DNA from: Taishania pollutisoli
Lineage (GTDB): Bacteria > Bacteroidota > Bacteroidia > Flavobacteriales_D > Crocinitomicaceae
NCBI RefSeq assembly: GCF_014518315.1
Contig: NZ_JACVEL010000012.1
Location: 21,925-85,924 of the forward strand
Direction of reading: 5' to 3'
Length of the DNA stretch: 64,000 nucleotides
Part shown: piece after piece, positions 35,653-46,400 of the stretch
How the letters are laid out: each line of letters starts with the position of its first letter
Position numbering within the stretch: position 1 is the stretch's first letter
Translations under genes and position numbers: made by a program
The notes under the pieces: generated by a model
Told to the model about the DNA's origin: nothing
The model's input: the letters and a program-made list of their open reading frames with translations, nothing else
The model's database searches: none

Positions 35653-37215
35653 TTATTGTTTAATTATTTTAGTTGCAACGGTCTGTCCGTTTGACTGAAT
35701 GGTCAGAAAGTACATCCCGCTGTTCAATCCTTCGAGTGACCATGCAACAGTTGTATCTGTTGTCGTTTCTGTTAACAGAACGGCACCTTTTATATCTGTC
35801 AGTACCAGTTTGTTTTCAGTCCCGGTTACATTCAGCAAATCAACGGTTACAAATGAACCTGCCGGATTCGGATAAATTGAAAAACGCAGTTCCTCTACAG
35901 TTTCAAGTCCAACAGAGGCTGCACACACATGTACATACGTCCCTTGAGCTGCATTTCCGCCACCAAGAACAGAAGTAACCGGGTTGACCTGTCCGGGGGA
36001 GCAAAGTCCTGTAAAAATTTTAATCCGGCCTCCTCCTCCATCGCCACCTTTTCCTCCTGCCTGACCGTTACCGGTTGTAATACTTCCGGAAGAACAAAAT
36101 ATATTTCCGCCATAGTTACACGTAATACCAACACCTGCGTTTCCGCCATTTCCTCCCGTTCCGCCTGCTGCATTCAATGTTCCTGAAATAGATGCTGTTT
36201 CGGAGCGAAGTAAAATCCCTCCTCCTGAACCGGCACCAGCTCCTGAACCTCCTCCTGCTCCTGCGGACATGTTTGCTTCTCCGCAATCATCACAACCGTC
36301 AGAACAGCATTTTTCAGTTGCTCCACCGCTTCCTGCATGCCCTCCCACGGAACCGTTTTCTCCATTCACGGAAATCATCCCTTCAATGGTCAGTTCATGA
36401 ACTGCTTCCAGGATGACCAATCCACCGCCATTTCCACCTCTTGCACCCGCAAGTCCGGCATCGTACGAACGTCCGCCACCACCAGCCCCGGCTCCGCCTG
36501 ACCCCGGTTCAATATCATCACCTGATTCCGTTCCGTATACGGCTCCCGTTGTTCCTCCTGCCCCTCCGTTTCCGACAAGTACAGCATATTCAGGTGAAAC
36601 CGTTGAATTATTCCCTACATGTGTTCCCGATCCGTTTCCTCCGGCAATTCCGGGTGTTCCTGTACCTCCGTAACTGGCACCACCACCTCCACCGGCACCA
36701 CCAGATCCGGGAATCATTCCGTATGTATCGTTTGAATTTCCGCAGCGCTGTTTCGGTCCCGAACCCGCACTTCCATCCGTCCCGGCCATACCTGAACCTG
36801 ATCCCATTCCTGCTGCTCCGGCTTTTCCTCCTTCAACGGATACAACACCTGCATCATCTTTACTGTTACACCCGGTCAGTGCAGCTGCATGACCTGTCAA
36901 ACTACTCGCAAGAGAAGCTCCGTTTCCCGGGATTCCTCCGGGAAATCCCGCGTAGTCACCGTTTATTCCACCTTTAATTGTGATGTTATCGGCATGAATT
37001 TCCAATTTACCACATCCTCCTGAAGTAAAAGGTTTCACATACACCGTTACGCCCTGATCAATTTTAAAATTCCCGTCGATGTAGTACACGCCGGACATAA
37101 AATCGCTGAAAGTGATGGTCTGATTACCTGTCAGATAAGTCGTATCACATTGAGAAAAAAGAGAAGTGAAGCTCAGTACTGCACCGTTCATTAATAAAAG
37201 TAGTTTTCTATACAT
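35653..37215 (-). CDS. Glycine-rich T9SS-secreted protein A
   Basis: 520 residues: signal peptide (about 1-20), a short beta segment (GVYYIDGNFKIDQGVTVYVKPF), a long Gly/Ala/Ser-rich region (about 85-425) made of GG-rich loops and beta turns, and a T9SS type A domain (about 448-520; SIYPNPAGSFVTV, terminal TKIIKQ). Cys are clustered (CCSDGCDDCGE). The region resembles bacterial glycine-rich surface proteins with strand-loop repeats, possibly forming a beta-helix. It lies 6 bases before the PhoD gene. Role unknown; structural or adhesive is likely. Confidence 0.8.
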   Translation of the reverse strand: MYRKLLLLMNGAVLSFTSLFSQCDTTYLTGNQTITFSDFMSGVYYIDGNFKIDQGVTVYVKPFTSGGCGKLEIHADNITIKGGINGDYAGFPGGIPGNGASLASSLTGHAAALTGCNSKDDAGVVSVEGGKAGAAGMGSGSGMAGTDGSAGSGPKQRCGNSNDTYGMIPGSGGAGGGGGASYGGTGTPGIAGGNGSGTHVGNNSTVSPEYAVLVGNGGAGGTTGAVYGTESGDDIEPGSGGAGAGGGGRSYDAGLAGARGGNGGGLVILEAVHELTIEGMISVNGENGSVGGHAGSGGATEKCCSDGCDDCGEANMSAGAGGGSGAGAGSGGGILLRSETASISGTLNAAGGTGGNGGNAGVGITCNYGGNIFCSSGSITTGNGQAGGKGGDGGGGRIKIFTGLCSPGQVNPVTSVLGGGNAAQGTYVHVCAASVGLETVEELRFSIYPNPAGSFVTVDLLNVTGTENKLVLTDIKGAVLLTETTTDTTVAWSLEGLNSGMYFLTIQSNGQTVATKIIKQ

Positions 37216-37232
37216 TGCTTTTCCTATAAAAG

Positions 37233-38699
37233 TTACTTGATGACAGACAAGCGTTTGATGTACGTCCCATCTCCGGTATTGATTTGAATAAAATAAATTC
37301 CCGCGTTTACGTTCTCCAGGCTAACTTCCGATACCACACCGGCAGGAATCACCCGGTTCATTTCTTTTCCGTTTACATCTGTCAATAGTACCTCACGAGC
37401 AATAATACCATGTGTTTGGATCGTACATGTTGCTGAAGCAGGATTCGGATAAACAGTCAATGCATTTTCGGTCAGTGATGCAATGTCCAACGATGCTACT
37501 GTAATACATTCTGATGCAGCGATGCATCCGTTCTCCGTCACCTCAATTGCATACAATCCATTCTGAACAGGTGTGTAAATTGCACCGACAGCACCATTAA
37601 TTGTTGTTCCGGTAACGCAATTTTTCCATTGGTATGTTGCTCCGTTTCCTCCTGTATAATTTGCCGTTAACGTAGCTCCTGACAAAGTAACAGCAACAGT
37701 GTAATCGTATACTTCCAATGCATTTAACGCGACAGAACTACCATTCTCAGTGTATGCAATGATTGCTCCGGATGTTACTCCTGCAGGAACCACAAAAGAA
37801 AACTGCGTATCATCAATTGCAGTAAAAGGTACGCTTGTTCCGTTAATCGTTACGGAATCAATCAATGTGAAGTTTGTTCCGGTAACTGTAATCACTTCTC
37901 CTGACCCGGCGCATACCGCTGCCGGAGTAAATCCGCTGATTGTTGACCACGAAACAATAACCATTCCGATGGCTCCTGACGCTCCGAATCGGTTAACTGT
38001 GGTTCCGCTGAAGCTTTTTCGGGCTCCACCGCCGCCTCCACCATAGTTGTATCCTTCAACTCCGTCATCATCTCCTCCTGACACACCTCCGGCTCCGCCA
38101 TTTCCACCAAAGCTGGCAGTTCCCATACCTGCAGTACCCTGTCCGCCATTCCCTCCGGCACCATTGCTTCCTGCAGCTCCACCGCCACCGCCACCGTAAT
38201 CATTGCTGCTGGTGTTTCCTCCGTTTCCACCGTCATACGTTGCCCGGTTTCCCACGGAATTGGCCGCTTTTCCTCCCGGAGCACCTGTTCCATTGCTACC
38301 GTCTGAAAGAATCAGGGTCTTTCCTCCTTCTGCGCGAACAGCAAGTGAGGCATCCGAAGATGATGCGCTTCCGAAATAAGAATTCCCACCATGTTGTGCC
38401 GTATTGTCATTTTGTACTCCCGCTGCACCGACACCAATTGTGTATGTATTTCCTGCTACAACATTTACAATTCCTTTGGCGTAGGCACCACCACCTCCGC
38501 CACCGGATTCTCTGGCAGAAGAGCCTCTTACACGTCCGCCGCCACCGCCGGCACCAATTGCTTCTGCTTTTACGGAAAGTACTCCTTCAGGAGCTGTAAA
38601 TGTGTGGACGCCAGCAGTTGTAAATTGCTGTGTTTGCGCCATGCTTGCGAAAGAAGCAATCAGTATTATAATTGTTGCTTTGTATTTGTTTGTTTTCAT
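37233..38699 (-). CDS. Glycine-rich T9SS-secreted protein B
   Basis: 488 residues: signal peptide (about 1-21), a glycine-rich domain (about 25-255) beginning QQFTTAGVHTFTAPEGV, a pattern of the glycine-rich-domain family with sheet-forming GGGG loops, an IPT/TIG-like domain (about 258-335: FTPAAVCAGSGEVITVTGTN), an Ig-like repeat with ATYQWKNC, and a T9SS type A domain (about 415-488; VYPNPASATC, terminal KRLSVIK). It lies 17 bases upstream of glycine-rich protein A in the same unit. It would be a surface protein; the partner or substrate is unknown. Confidence 0.82.
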   Translation of the reverse strand: MKTNKYKATIIILIASFASMAQTQQFTTAGVHTFTAPEGVLSVKAEAIGAGGGGGRVRGSSARESGGGGGGAYAKGIVNVVAGNTYTIGVGAAGVQNDNTAQHGGNSYFGSASSSDASLAVRAEGGKTLILSDGSNGTGAPGGKAANSVGNRATYDGGNGGNTSSNDYGGGGGGAAGSNGAGGNGGQGTAGMGTASFGGNGGAGGVSGGDDDGVEGYNYGGGGGGARKSFSGTTVNRFGASGAIGMVIVSWSTISGFTPAAVCAGSGEVITVTGTNFTLIDSVTINGTSVPFTAIDDTQFSFVVPAGVTSGAIIAYTENGSSVALNALEVYDYTVAVTLSGATLTANYTGGNGATYQWKNCVTGTTINGAVGAIYTPVQNGLYAIEVTENGCIAASECITVASLDIASLTENALTVYPNPASATCTIQTHGIIAREVLLTDVNGKEMNRVIPAGVVSEVSLENVNAGIYFIQINTGDGTYIKRLSVIK

Positions 38700-38721
38700 A
38701 TCAAGTTACTGTATTGATGAA

Positions 38722-40797
38722 TTATTTTTTGGAAAATGAGCGCTTTAGCTCTCCTGTTTTTCCTTTCACGACGATGTAATAGCCCCCCGGATTCAGTTCT
38801 TTTACATTAATGGTCATTGTTGCTCCTTTTAACTCTCCGGTTGCAACTTCCCTCCCTGCTACATCTATAATTTTGTAATGATTGTCTTTCAACTCTTCCG
38901 GAAGTGAAATTGTAAGGTAATCATCTGCCGGGTTTGGATACAATGAGAATCCCGCATCTGTGATACTTGTTATTCCCAGGTTAGCCGGATACGCATATTG
39001 AACAGACAATGCACTGCAACCGGTTGTTGTATTCGTGACCATCACGGTATATGTACCGTCAAACAGTGGTTGATAGTACTGATTTACAGCACCTGAAATA
39101 GCATTACCATTGATGTACCACTGGTACGTGTAGCCCACCCCCGAAGGTGCCGCGAGTGTCCCCTGAAGCGGCTCTGTAATTACAGGCTGAGGAAATGGAA
39201 GCACGTTGATTGTGAAATTGGTCGATTCGATTTGTCCAGTCAGATGATCTGTTACCGTTAAGGTATACTGCGTCGTTGTCAAGGGAGAAAGGGAAACCAC
39301 AGAATCGGTAGCTGTTGTATTTGTCCAGGCATACGTCATATCCAGTGATCCGCCTGAGAACAATGCTGCTACATTGATTGTCTCTCCTTCACAGATGGTC
39401 AGATCGGGCAAATCTGCCAACACCACATCCTTCTTTAAAATCGTAAACTGGTCTGCTATTTCTCCTGATTTCTTCAGGTATTTTCCATCCAACCGGTTTC
39501 TGTTCACATCAATGATGAATGACCCCATTGCATCCGATGCACCATCGTTGTAGAGCATCGCGGGATGATCCAATGAAGGGCTGCTCTCCGAACTTCCCGA
39601 ATTTCCACAAACGACATACACAGTACCTTCAGATGTTGACTGGGAGTTGTCTTTCACATACGGCGTTCCTTCATCAAAATTTCCGTTGACACCGTTCTGC
39701 ATTTTCATGGATGGATTAAAACTGGATGTATTTCCGAAGTGTCCTTTCAGCAAGTAGCTTCTCTCAAAAACGTGGCTATGTCCGCACACGACCAGATCCA
39801 CATCGTATTGCTCCAACAGCGGAATAACTTTCTCCCGCATTGCTTTCATAACAATTTCGTAAACATCGTCTGAATCATGTGATCCTTTGGAATAAGGAGG
39901 TTGATGAAAATAGGCAATGGTAAATTTGCGCGTATTTTGTTGCAAATCGTTTTCGATCCATTGCTTCATCCGGTTAATTCCGTCATAAGAAAACGTGTAA
40001 TCAAACACTTCTGAATTGAGCGACAGAAAATGTACATCTCCATAGTCAAACGAGTAAAACACTTCTAACTGTGAGGGAAAACCTCCGGCCTCTGCAAAAC
40101 GGGGAACCTCAACCAGGTCAAAATAGGGCCCCTGGTGATTTTCCAGCGGAATATTCGTATACGGAATTCCCAATAAGGTACTTTGCGACCATACGGTATT
40201 GTAATCGTGATTTCCCGGGGAAGGCCAAAATGGTGTATAAGTAAATATGTCGCTGAATCCCTGTAATGCAAACACTTTGGTTTGGTATTCATTGTCGGTT
40301 CCATCCTGGTAAGCATTATCTCCTAACCAAATCCAGACATCTGTTCCTCGTTCTCCCGTATAGTCCATAAACGCCTGCTTTGTCTCAATTTGCCCTGCAT
40401 TTCCACGGCCAAAATCCCCTGTTGCCCAAATTCTTGTTGAAACCGGAGTGCCGGGAAGGGGATGTGTTTTAAAATACTGAACAGTGACATCTGATGCCAA
40501 CTGATTGTTCAGATCGCCTATTGCATAATAATAGGTTGTATACGGTTGTAAACCGGTAACAGGCACAATGTGGTTGGTAACATTGTCGTTGATTTCGACT
40601 GTCTGCGCCAGGTTGGACGGATCTGTTCCGTACCAGACTTTGGAGCTTGTTGCGTTATTTGTTCGCCACATCACAATGATTCCTTCATGTGTGTTGCTTT
40701 GTAAATAAGGTCCCCGAACAACTGTTTGTGAAAAACTATTGGTTACATACAGACCTGATACAGATAAGAATAGTAATGTGAGTAATGTGTGTTTCAT
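38722..40797 (-). CDS. Purple acid phosphatase-like metallophosphoesterase with T9SS domain
   Basis: 691 residues: signal peptide (about 1-23), an N-terminal fibronectin-III-like domain (28-120) with GLQPYTTYYYAIGD, a calcineurin-like catalytic domain (about 125-440) with GDFGRGNAG, WLGDNAYQDG, SPGNHDYN, FHQPPYS and GHSHVFER, then two Ig-like domains and a T9SS type A sorting domain (about 620-691; LYPNPADDYLTISL, terminal KRSFSKK). The dinuclear metal residues are all kept. It would hydrolyse phosphate esters outside the cell. It is the first gene of the four-gene unit; a TAGTTTTG -7 element lies at 40814-40821. Confidence 0.93.
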   Translation of the reverse strand: MKHTLLTLLFLSVSGLYVTNSFSQTVVRGPYLQSNTHEGIIVMWRTNNATSSKVWYGTDPSNLAQTVEINDNVTNHIVPVTGLQPYTTYYYAIGDLNNQLASDVTVQYFKTHPLPGTPVSTRIWATGDFGRGNAGQIETKQAFMDYTGERGTDVWIWLGDNAYQDGTDNEYQTKVFALQGFSDIFTYTPFWPSPGNHDYNTVWSQSTLLGIPYTNIPLENHQGPYFDLVEVPRFAEAGGFPSQLEVFYSFDYGDVHFLSLNSEVFDYTFSYDGINRMKQWIENDLQQNTRKFTIAYFHQPPYSKGSHDSDDVYEIVMKAMREKVIPLLEQYDVDLVVCGHSHVFERSYLLKGHFGNTSSFNPSMKMQNGVNGNFDEGTPYVKDNSQSTSEGTVYVVCGNSGSSESSPSLDHPAMLYNDGASDAMGSFIIDVNRNRLDGKYLKKSGEIADQFTILKKDVVLADLPDLTICEGETINVAALFSGGSLDMTYAWTNTTATDSVVSLSPLTTTQYTLTVTDHLTGQIESTNFTINVLPFPQPVITEPLQGTLAAPSGVGYTYQWYINGNAISGAVNQYYQPLFDGTYTVMVTNTTTGCSALSVQYAYPANLGITSITDAGFSLYPNPADDYLTISLPEELKDNHYKIIDVAGREVATGELKGATMTINVKELNPGGYYIVVKGKTGELKRSFSKK

Positions 40798-40813
40798 ACG
40801 GTTTATTTTGAGG

Positions 40814-40821
40814 CAAAACTA
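40814..40821 (-). promoter_or_regulatory. Predicted -7 element of the phosphatase/glycine-rich operon
   Basis: TAGTTTTG on the minus strand fits TAnnTTTG, 17 bases before the start of the purple acid phosphatase gene. A TTTTG about 13 bases upstream is too close for a standard -33 box. Confidence 0.4.
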
Positions 40822-40973
40822 TACCTTATAGCTACAAAACCGATTAAGTGGAATTTATCAGTAAATGAAATTTACATGTCGTTATTTAACAAAAGAGTTG
40901 CGCACAGATAACAAAGAATTAATCTACCTGCAGGATTTGCTTCTTTCCTTTGTATTCATAGAAATAAAAGAAT

Positions 40974-42803
40974 ATGATCAAGTATTTTCTACTTCTGCCG
41001 GGAGCATTTCTGCTTGTGTTAACCGGAAGTTATACTCAAAAAGAAAAAACAGACCATGAGACAGGAACTGCATTAAAAGTGAACCTGTTTTACCAGGAGC
41101 AACTGAATCAATTTTATACCTCCATTGTTTTTCTTGACAGCTGCATCCGTCACAATATAGATGAAGAAACCTTGAAACAACCGTTTCTACGCGCACGGGA
41201 AGCATTCAAGTCATGTGAATTTTTACTCGTTTACCTGGAGAGTGATGAAGCAAGGCGCATCAACGGGGCTAACATTACCACAAATCATTACCATCACATG
41301 ACCCCGATGGAAGAAAAGCCACCTCATGGACTACAGGTAATGGAAGATTTAATTTTTAATCCGGGGGAAGGGACACGGGAAGAACTACAAAAAGAAATTA
41401 AACTGCTGAGGGAACTCATTGCGCTTACCATTGAACGGAATAAAACCGAATTCATCATCCATGCGAGCGATTATAATACAACAATCTGGGATGCCGTTCG
41501 CCTGGAATTGTTTCGAATTGAATCCATGGGAATTACCGGGTTTGATGTGCCGGAATCACAAAATAGTATTCCGGAAACAAAAGCAGCACTACACGCATTG
41601 AAACACGTCGTTGGATGCTATGAGCCGGTATTCCGAAAGGCAAAATTGAAATCCCGTTATGATGCCGGAATTGCACAGTTTAATGCCGCGATCACATTTC
41701 TGGATCTGCAACAGGATTTCAATACATTCGACCGGCTTTCTTTTATAACAAATTACCTTCATCCGCTTTCTAAATGGGTCAATGAATGCATCAATAAACT
41801 GGGATATACTTATCCTGTGAATGTTCGTCCGCTGAACAATGAAGCTACTTACCTGTTTGACTCATTGATTTTCAACCCTGCGTTTTTTGCACCGGACCTG
41901 AGTCCGGAAAAAATCGTACTGGGAAAAAAGTTGTTCAACGATCCTGTTTTTTCAGCTGACGGCACCCGGAGTTGCGCAACATGTCATCGCTCTGACAAAG
42001 GTCTTGCCGACGGTCTTGTGAAAAATCAGTCACTGGATGGAAGACAACTTCTGGAACGGAATACACCCAGCTTGTGGAATGTCGCGTACCAGACAACGTT
42101 TTTCTACGATAGTAAAGTTAAACGATTGGAAATGCAGGTACTTGATGTGATTCACAATCCTCTGGAAATGGGAGGTGATGTAGCTGTAATTGCCGGACAA
42201 CTCGCCCAAAACCCGGAATACGCGGCCTTGTTCAATGCAGCGTACAACGGAACGATCAATAAATCCACAACAGCAAATGCGATTGCAAGTTATTTACGCT
42301 CCTTAACAAGTTTCAATTCCCGTTTTGATCGTTATATCCGGGAGGAGCGTGAAGTACTGACCGCGAACGAAAAAAACGGATTCAATATTTTTGCAGGAAA
42401 AGGAAAATGCGCGACCTGTCATTTTGCTCCGATGTTCAACGGATTACTCCCTCCTCATTACAAAGACAATGAATCGGAAATACTGGGGGTTCCGGCACAT
42501 GCGTCAATACCATCGGTTCTTGATAAGGATCCGGGAAAATATGCGACAACAAAACTTGAACTACATAAGTATTCATTCAAAACCGTTTCGATTCGAAATG
42601 TAGAATTAACAGCACCATATATGCACAACGGGGTCTTTCAAACCCTGGAGGAAGTCGTGGAATTTTATGAAAAAGGGGGTGGAATCGGACATGGAATCAC
42701 GCTTGAGTCCCAAACCTTACCGGGTAGTAAATTAAAATTGACAGACCAGGAAAAGAAAGATCTTGTCAGCTTTATGAAAGCATTGACAGATTCTCCTGAA
42801 TAA
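40974..42803 (+). CDS. Di-haem cytochrome c peroxidase with N-terminal extension
   Basis: 609 residues. Signal peptide or lipid anchor-like N-terminus (about 1-21), a helical N-terminal region of about 290 residues, and a CCP/MauG-type domain (about 300-609). Two haem c motifs are present: C334-x-x-C337-H338 and C479-x-x-C482-H483. A conserved APYMHNG near the C-terminus supplies the Met/His axial region, and TPSLWNVAYQ and FNSRFDRY are family features. It would reduce hydrogen peroxide in the periplasm using cytochrome electrons. The N-terminal helical extension (with the HYHHMTPMEE segment) is not part of the short CCP type. Confidence 0.9.
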   Translation: MIKYFLLLPGAFLLVLTGSYTQKEKTDHETGTALKVNLFYQEQLNQFYTSIVFLDSCIRHNIDEETLKQPFLRAREAFKSCEFLLVYLESDEARRINGANITTNHYHHMTPMEEKPPHGLQVMEDLIFNPGEGTREELQKEIKLLRELIALTIERNKTEFIIHASDYNTTIWDAVRLELFRIESMGITGFDVPESQNSIPETKAALHALKHVVGCYEPVFRKAKLKSRYDAGIAQFNAAITFLDLQQDFNTFDRLSFITNYLHPLSKWVNECINKLGYTYPVNVRPLNNEATYLFDSLIFNPAFFAPDLSPEKIVLGKKLFNDPVFSADGTRSCATCHRSDKGLADGLVKNQSLDGRQLLERNTPSLWNVAYQTTFFYDSKVKRLEMQVLDVIHNPLEMGGDVAVIAGQLAQNPEYAALFNAAYNGTINKSTTANAIASYLRSLTSFNSRFDRYIREEREVLTANEKNGFNIFAGKGKCATCHFAPMFNGLLPPHYKDNESEILGVPAHASIPSVLDKDPGKYATTKLELHKYSFKTVSIRNVELTAPYMHNGVFQTLEEVVEFYEKGGGIGHGITLESQTLPGSKLKLTDQEKKDLVSFMKALTDSPE

Positions 42804-42830
42804 CCTGTCATTTCACTTCCGAAAAGTCAT

Positions 42831-43229
42831 TCAATCGACGGAATTTTCCGGCTTGATCAACTCATCTCCTGCTGTAGCTACAATCACCCGGAACGTATCT
42901 TTTTCACCTGTGCGCCCCTTTGTGGAAATTGCTTTGTATCTATCCCATAAAATCAACCGCTTCAAAATGCGGGTATCCTGTCTGAATTTCGGAACCATTC
43001 CTATTGATTAATTTGAGTTTCCGTTGGGCAGGCTCATACATATATGCGTTTCCATTTAAACTGACCTCTGTCGGCTTTGTATATTTCGGTGGAATGATTT
43101 CATTGCCTGATTGATCCGTATTTCCCCACAATCGATTGTCAAATGAAAATGCGTTGATCAACGATTGTGAAAACCGGAAAAAGGTAGTAATAAAAGTAAA
43201 TTTAATACAGAAAAAACGATGGATCTCAT
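42831..43229 (-). pseudogene. Frameshifted remnant of a secreted WG-repeat-like protein
   Basis: Three consecutive minus-strand frames together read as one protein. From ATG 43229 there is a signal peptide (MRSIVFSVLNLLLLLPFSG) that stops after HNR. A second frame carries the WG-repeat-like NRLWGNTDQSGNEIIPPKY and NGNAYMYEPAQRKLKLI and stops at 42940. A third frame continues DRYKAISTKGRTGEKDTFRV up to a stop at 42831. Frameshifts are needed near 43165 and near 42943. The parts match WG (KWG) repeat proteins, so this is a decayed, shortened copy unless sequencing errors are to blame. Confidence 0.7.
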
Positions 43230-43407
43230 CCCTTGATTTCTAATGGATTTTGTTCTTTTCTAAGAAATAAAAATAGTTCCTATTTTAATTCATGTTTTTA
43301 ACAAACAAAAAAGCAACCAAACACCTCAAATTAAAGTCTTATGGTTAAATAAACATTTTTTAAATTTATTCGGATAAAAATCAGTATTTTAGCACATCAA
43401 AGACTGA

Positions 43408-46400
43408 ATGAGATTTGTCGCACACATAATATTCACCTTCCTCTGCGTTTTCGGGGCTTCTGCCCAGGGAGATATTGTGTGGCTTCATCCGAATAAAGGA
43501 CAATGGCATCCGAATATTGAGTATCAGGTTGACCTTGCTGCCGGAAAAATGTATATTGAAAAAGAAGGTTTTACCTATCATTTCTATGAAAATCCGAAAA
43601 AAGATCACGACCACACACACGAAAAAAGTGCTTCACATGACCATGACGCAGATGAACAGTGGAAACAACATGTTGTCAGAAGTCGTTTTATCGGGAGCAG
43701 CTGGCAGAAAGAAGTAACAACAACAAACACTTCCGGATTTTACAGAAATTATTTTTTAAGTCCGACGGCTGACAACTGGGTTTCGGGCCTCCACAGTTAC
43801 GGATTGGTGACGATGAATAACTTCTACCCGGGAATTGATTTGCAGATGAACGGATCTGACGGGCAGTTAAAATATTCATTCATTGTAGCACCTACCGCTT
43901 CTCCACAACTCATTAAATGGGATGTCGAAGGAGCTGAATCCATTCAAATTGACAACGACGGAAACCTCATTGTAGAAACGACATTGGGTACCATCAAAGA
44001 GTCCAAACCAATTGCATGGACAATTAAAAACGGTCAAAAAAAACCTGTGGAAGTCGGATTCAAGAAAAACAAACAGCAATTGAGTTTTTACTTTCCGAAC
44101 GGTTATACAACAGGAGACACACTGGTGATCGATCCATACCTGGTTTTTTCTACGTACACAGGAGCCACCTCTGATAATTGGGGAATGACAGCTACTCCGG
44201 GGCCAAATGGTGAAATGCTGGCCGGAGGAATTTCATTTGGTGCCGGGTATCCGATTACCTCCGGTGCGTTTGACTCATCATTTAACGGGGGGACTCCCAA
44301 TAATAACATTTCCGGGTTTGATGTTTCCATTTCCAAATTCAGTGACAACGGGAGTCAGTTATTGTATTCAACTTTCATCGGCGGTGCTGCGAATGAGCTG
44401 CCGGAGAGTATGATTACAACAGCTCACGGAGAATTGTATGTGTTGGGAATTACGGCTTCGTCCAATTTCCCGCTCAGCGGAACACCTTTTCAGAATACAT
44501 TCAGGGGCGGGCCAACTGCTACACACAACTCACTGCGTTTTGTCGGATCGGATATTTTTGTTCTGAAACTGAATGAACAGGGTACTCAACTCCTTGCTTC
44601 CACTTATGTCGGGGGGACGGATCTGGATGGTTTGAATATTTCGAACCTGAGCTTCAATTACGGAGATCAATACCGCGGAGAACTCATTCTGCAGGGAGAC
44701 GATGTTGTAATCGCCTCGCATTCGCGCTCTACCAATTTCCCTGTCACGAACGGATCTACACTCAAAGGACTTCAGGATATGGTTGCATTCAAGATGAATA
44801 ACAACCTGAGTCAGATGATCTGGTCTTCCTATCACGGAGGCACAGGAGACGAAACAGGAAATTCACTCGCACTTTCCACAACGGGTGATGTATACATTGC
44901 AGGTGGAACGTCTTCTTCCAATTTCACATTGACAGGCGATGATCCTAGCTTTAACGGAGACCGGGACGGCTACATTGTCCGGTTAAATTCAGGCACCGGG
45001 GCCATCATCAACGGAACTTACCTGGGATACAATGAATACGACCAGTGCTATTTTGTGCGCACCGATATTGATAACAAGGTGTATGTATTTGGTCAAAGCC
45101 ACTCTTCCTGGCCGATTTCAGCAGGAAAATACGGAAATGCTAATTCGGGTCAATTTATTCGAAAATATACAAGTGATTTACAGTCCATCGAATGGACGAC
45201 AATGATCGGTGCAGGCACAGGAGTTCCTGAGATTTCCCCCACCGCATTCCTGATTTCGGATTGTTATGACATCTTTATTTCGGGATGGGGAGGAAACGTA
45301 AATGTAAATGGCAGTCAGGCAACCGGAAGTACAAGTAATGGTTTTCCGGTCACATCAGATGCGTACCAAAGTACTACCAGCGGATCTAATTTTTACCTGG
45401 GAATCTTAAGCCAGGATGCTACCAACCTCGTGTACGGAACATTCATGGGAGGTTTTTCAAGCAGTTACAACCATGTAGACGGCGGAACAAGCCGCTTTGA
45501 TAAATCGGGTGCTGTTTACCACGCTGTTTGTGCTTCGTGTGCAGGGAATCTGAATGGATTTGTATCAACTCCCGGAGCATGGTCTACAACAAACAACAGC
45601 CCCAACTGTAACCTGGCAGCATTCAAATTTCAATTGGGAATGCCCTATTCATTAAGTGCGAACTCGACTGTTTGCAACGGACAAAATGTTCAACTCAACG
45701 CGACAGGTGGAGTTCATTATTCCTGGTCGCCGGCAGCTTCATTAAACAACCCGAATATTCCGAATCCGATTGCCTCGCCGACAGAAACGACTGTCTACTA
45801 TGTCAGTATGGATTTCAATGAAGGGTGTGCTATCATTGACTCCATTATTGTTGAAGTGATCAACGAACCGGTTATCAACCTGGCAAGTACTGAAACTATT
45901 TGTTTGAACGAATCCGTTACCATAACAGCATCAGGAGGATTGACGTACAGTTGGGCTCCGAACGTAAATATTTCTGCCACCAATACAGCAACGGTTACTG
46001 TTTCTCCTACTGAAAGCATGTACTATTATGTGACGGTCGGAAATCAATGTTTTGAACGAACGGACAGTATTTATGTAACCGTTCATCCACTTCCTGAAAT
46101 TATTCTCGCCGATGACACCCTGATTTGCAGGGGGACTTCTGCCCTACTGATTCCGGACGGAAACATGCAGCCGGCCTGGGAAACACACCCTACCTTACAA
46201 GCACATGCAAACGGTACGGCAACAGTAACTCCTGCTCAACCACAGTATTATTATGTCAATGGAATTGATACCAACGGATGTGAAAACCGAGATTCTGTAC
46301 TGGTGACGTTTTATACCGTTCCCAACCTGGTTACCAGCCCCGACACAAGTGTTTGCCTCGGAACCTCAGCTACGCTGAGCGCATCCGGAGCAACCAGTTA

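Noticed and set aside
35929..36977. Long Pro- or Arg/His-rich plus-strand frames across the glycine-rich genes
   Set aside because: They are antisense products of GGN codons (Pro, Arg, Thr, Ala); the glycine-rich minus-strand frames have signal peptides and sorting domains.
35653..38699. Repeated GG-rich stretches considered as a CRISPR or tandem repeat array
   Set aside because: Repeat units are irregular at the DNA level and translate into Gly-rich protein; no constant repeat with unique spacers.
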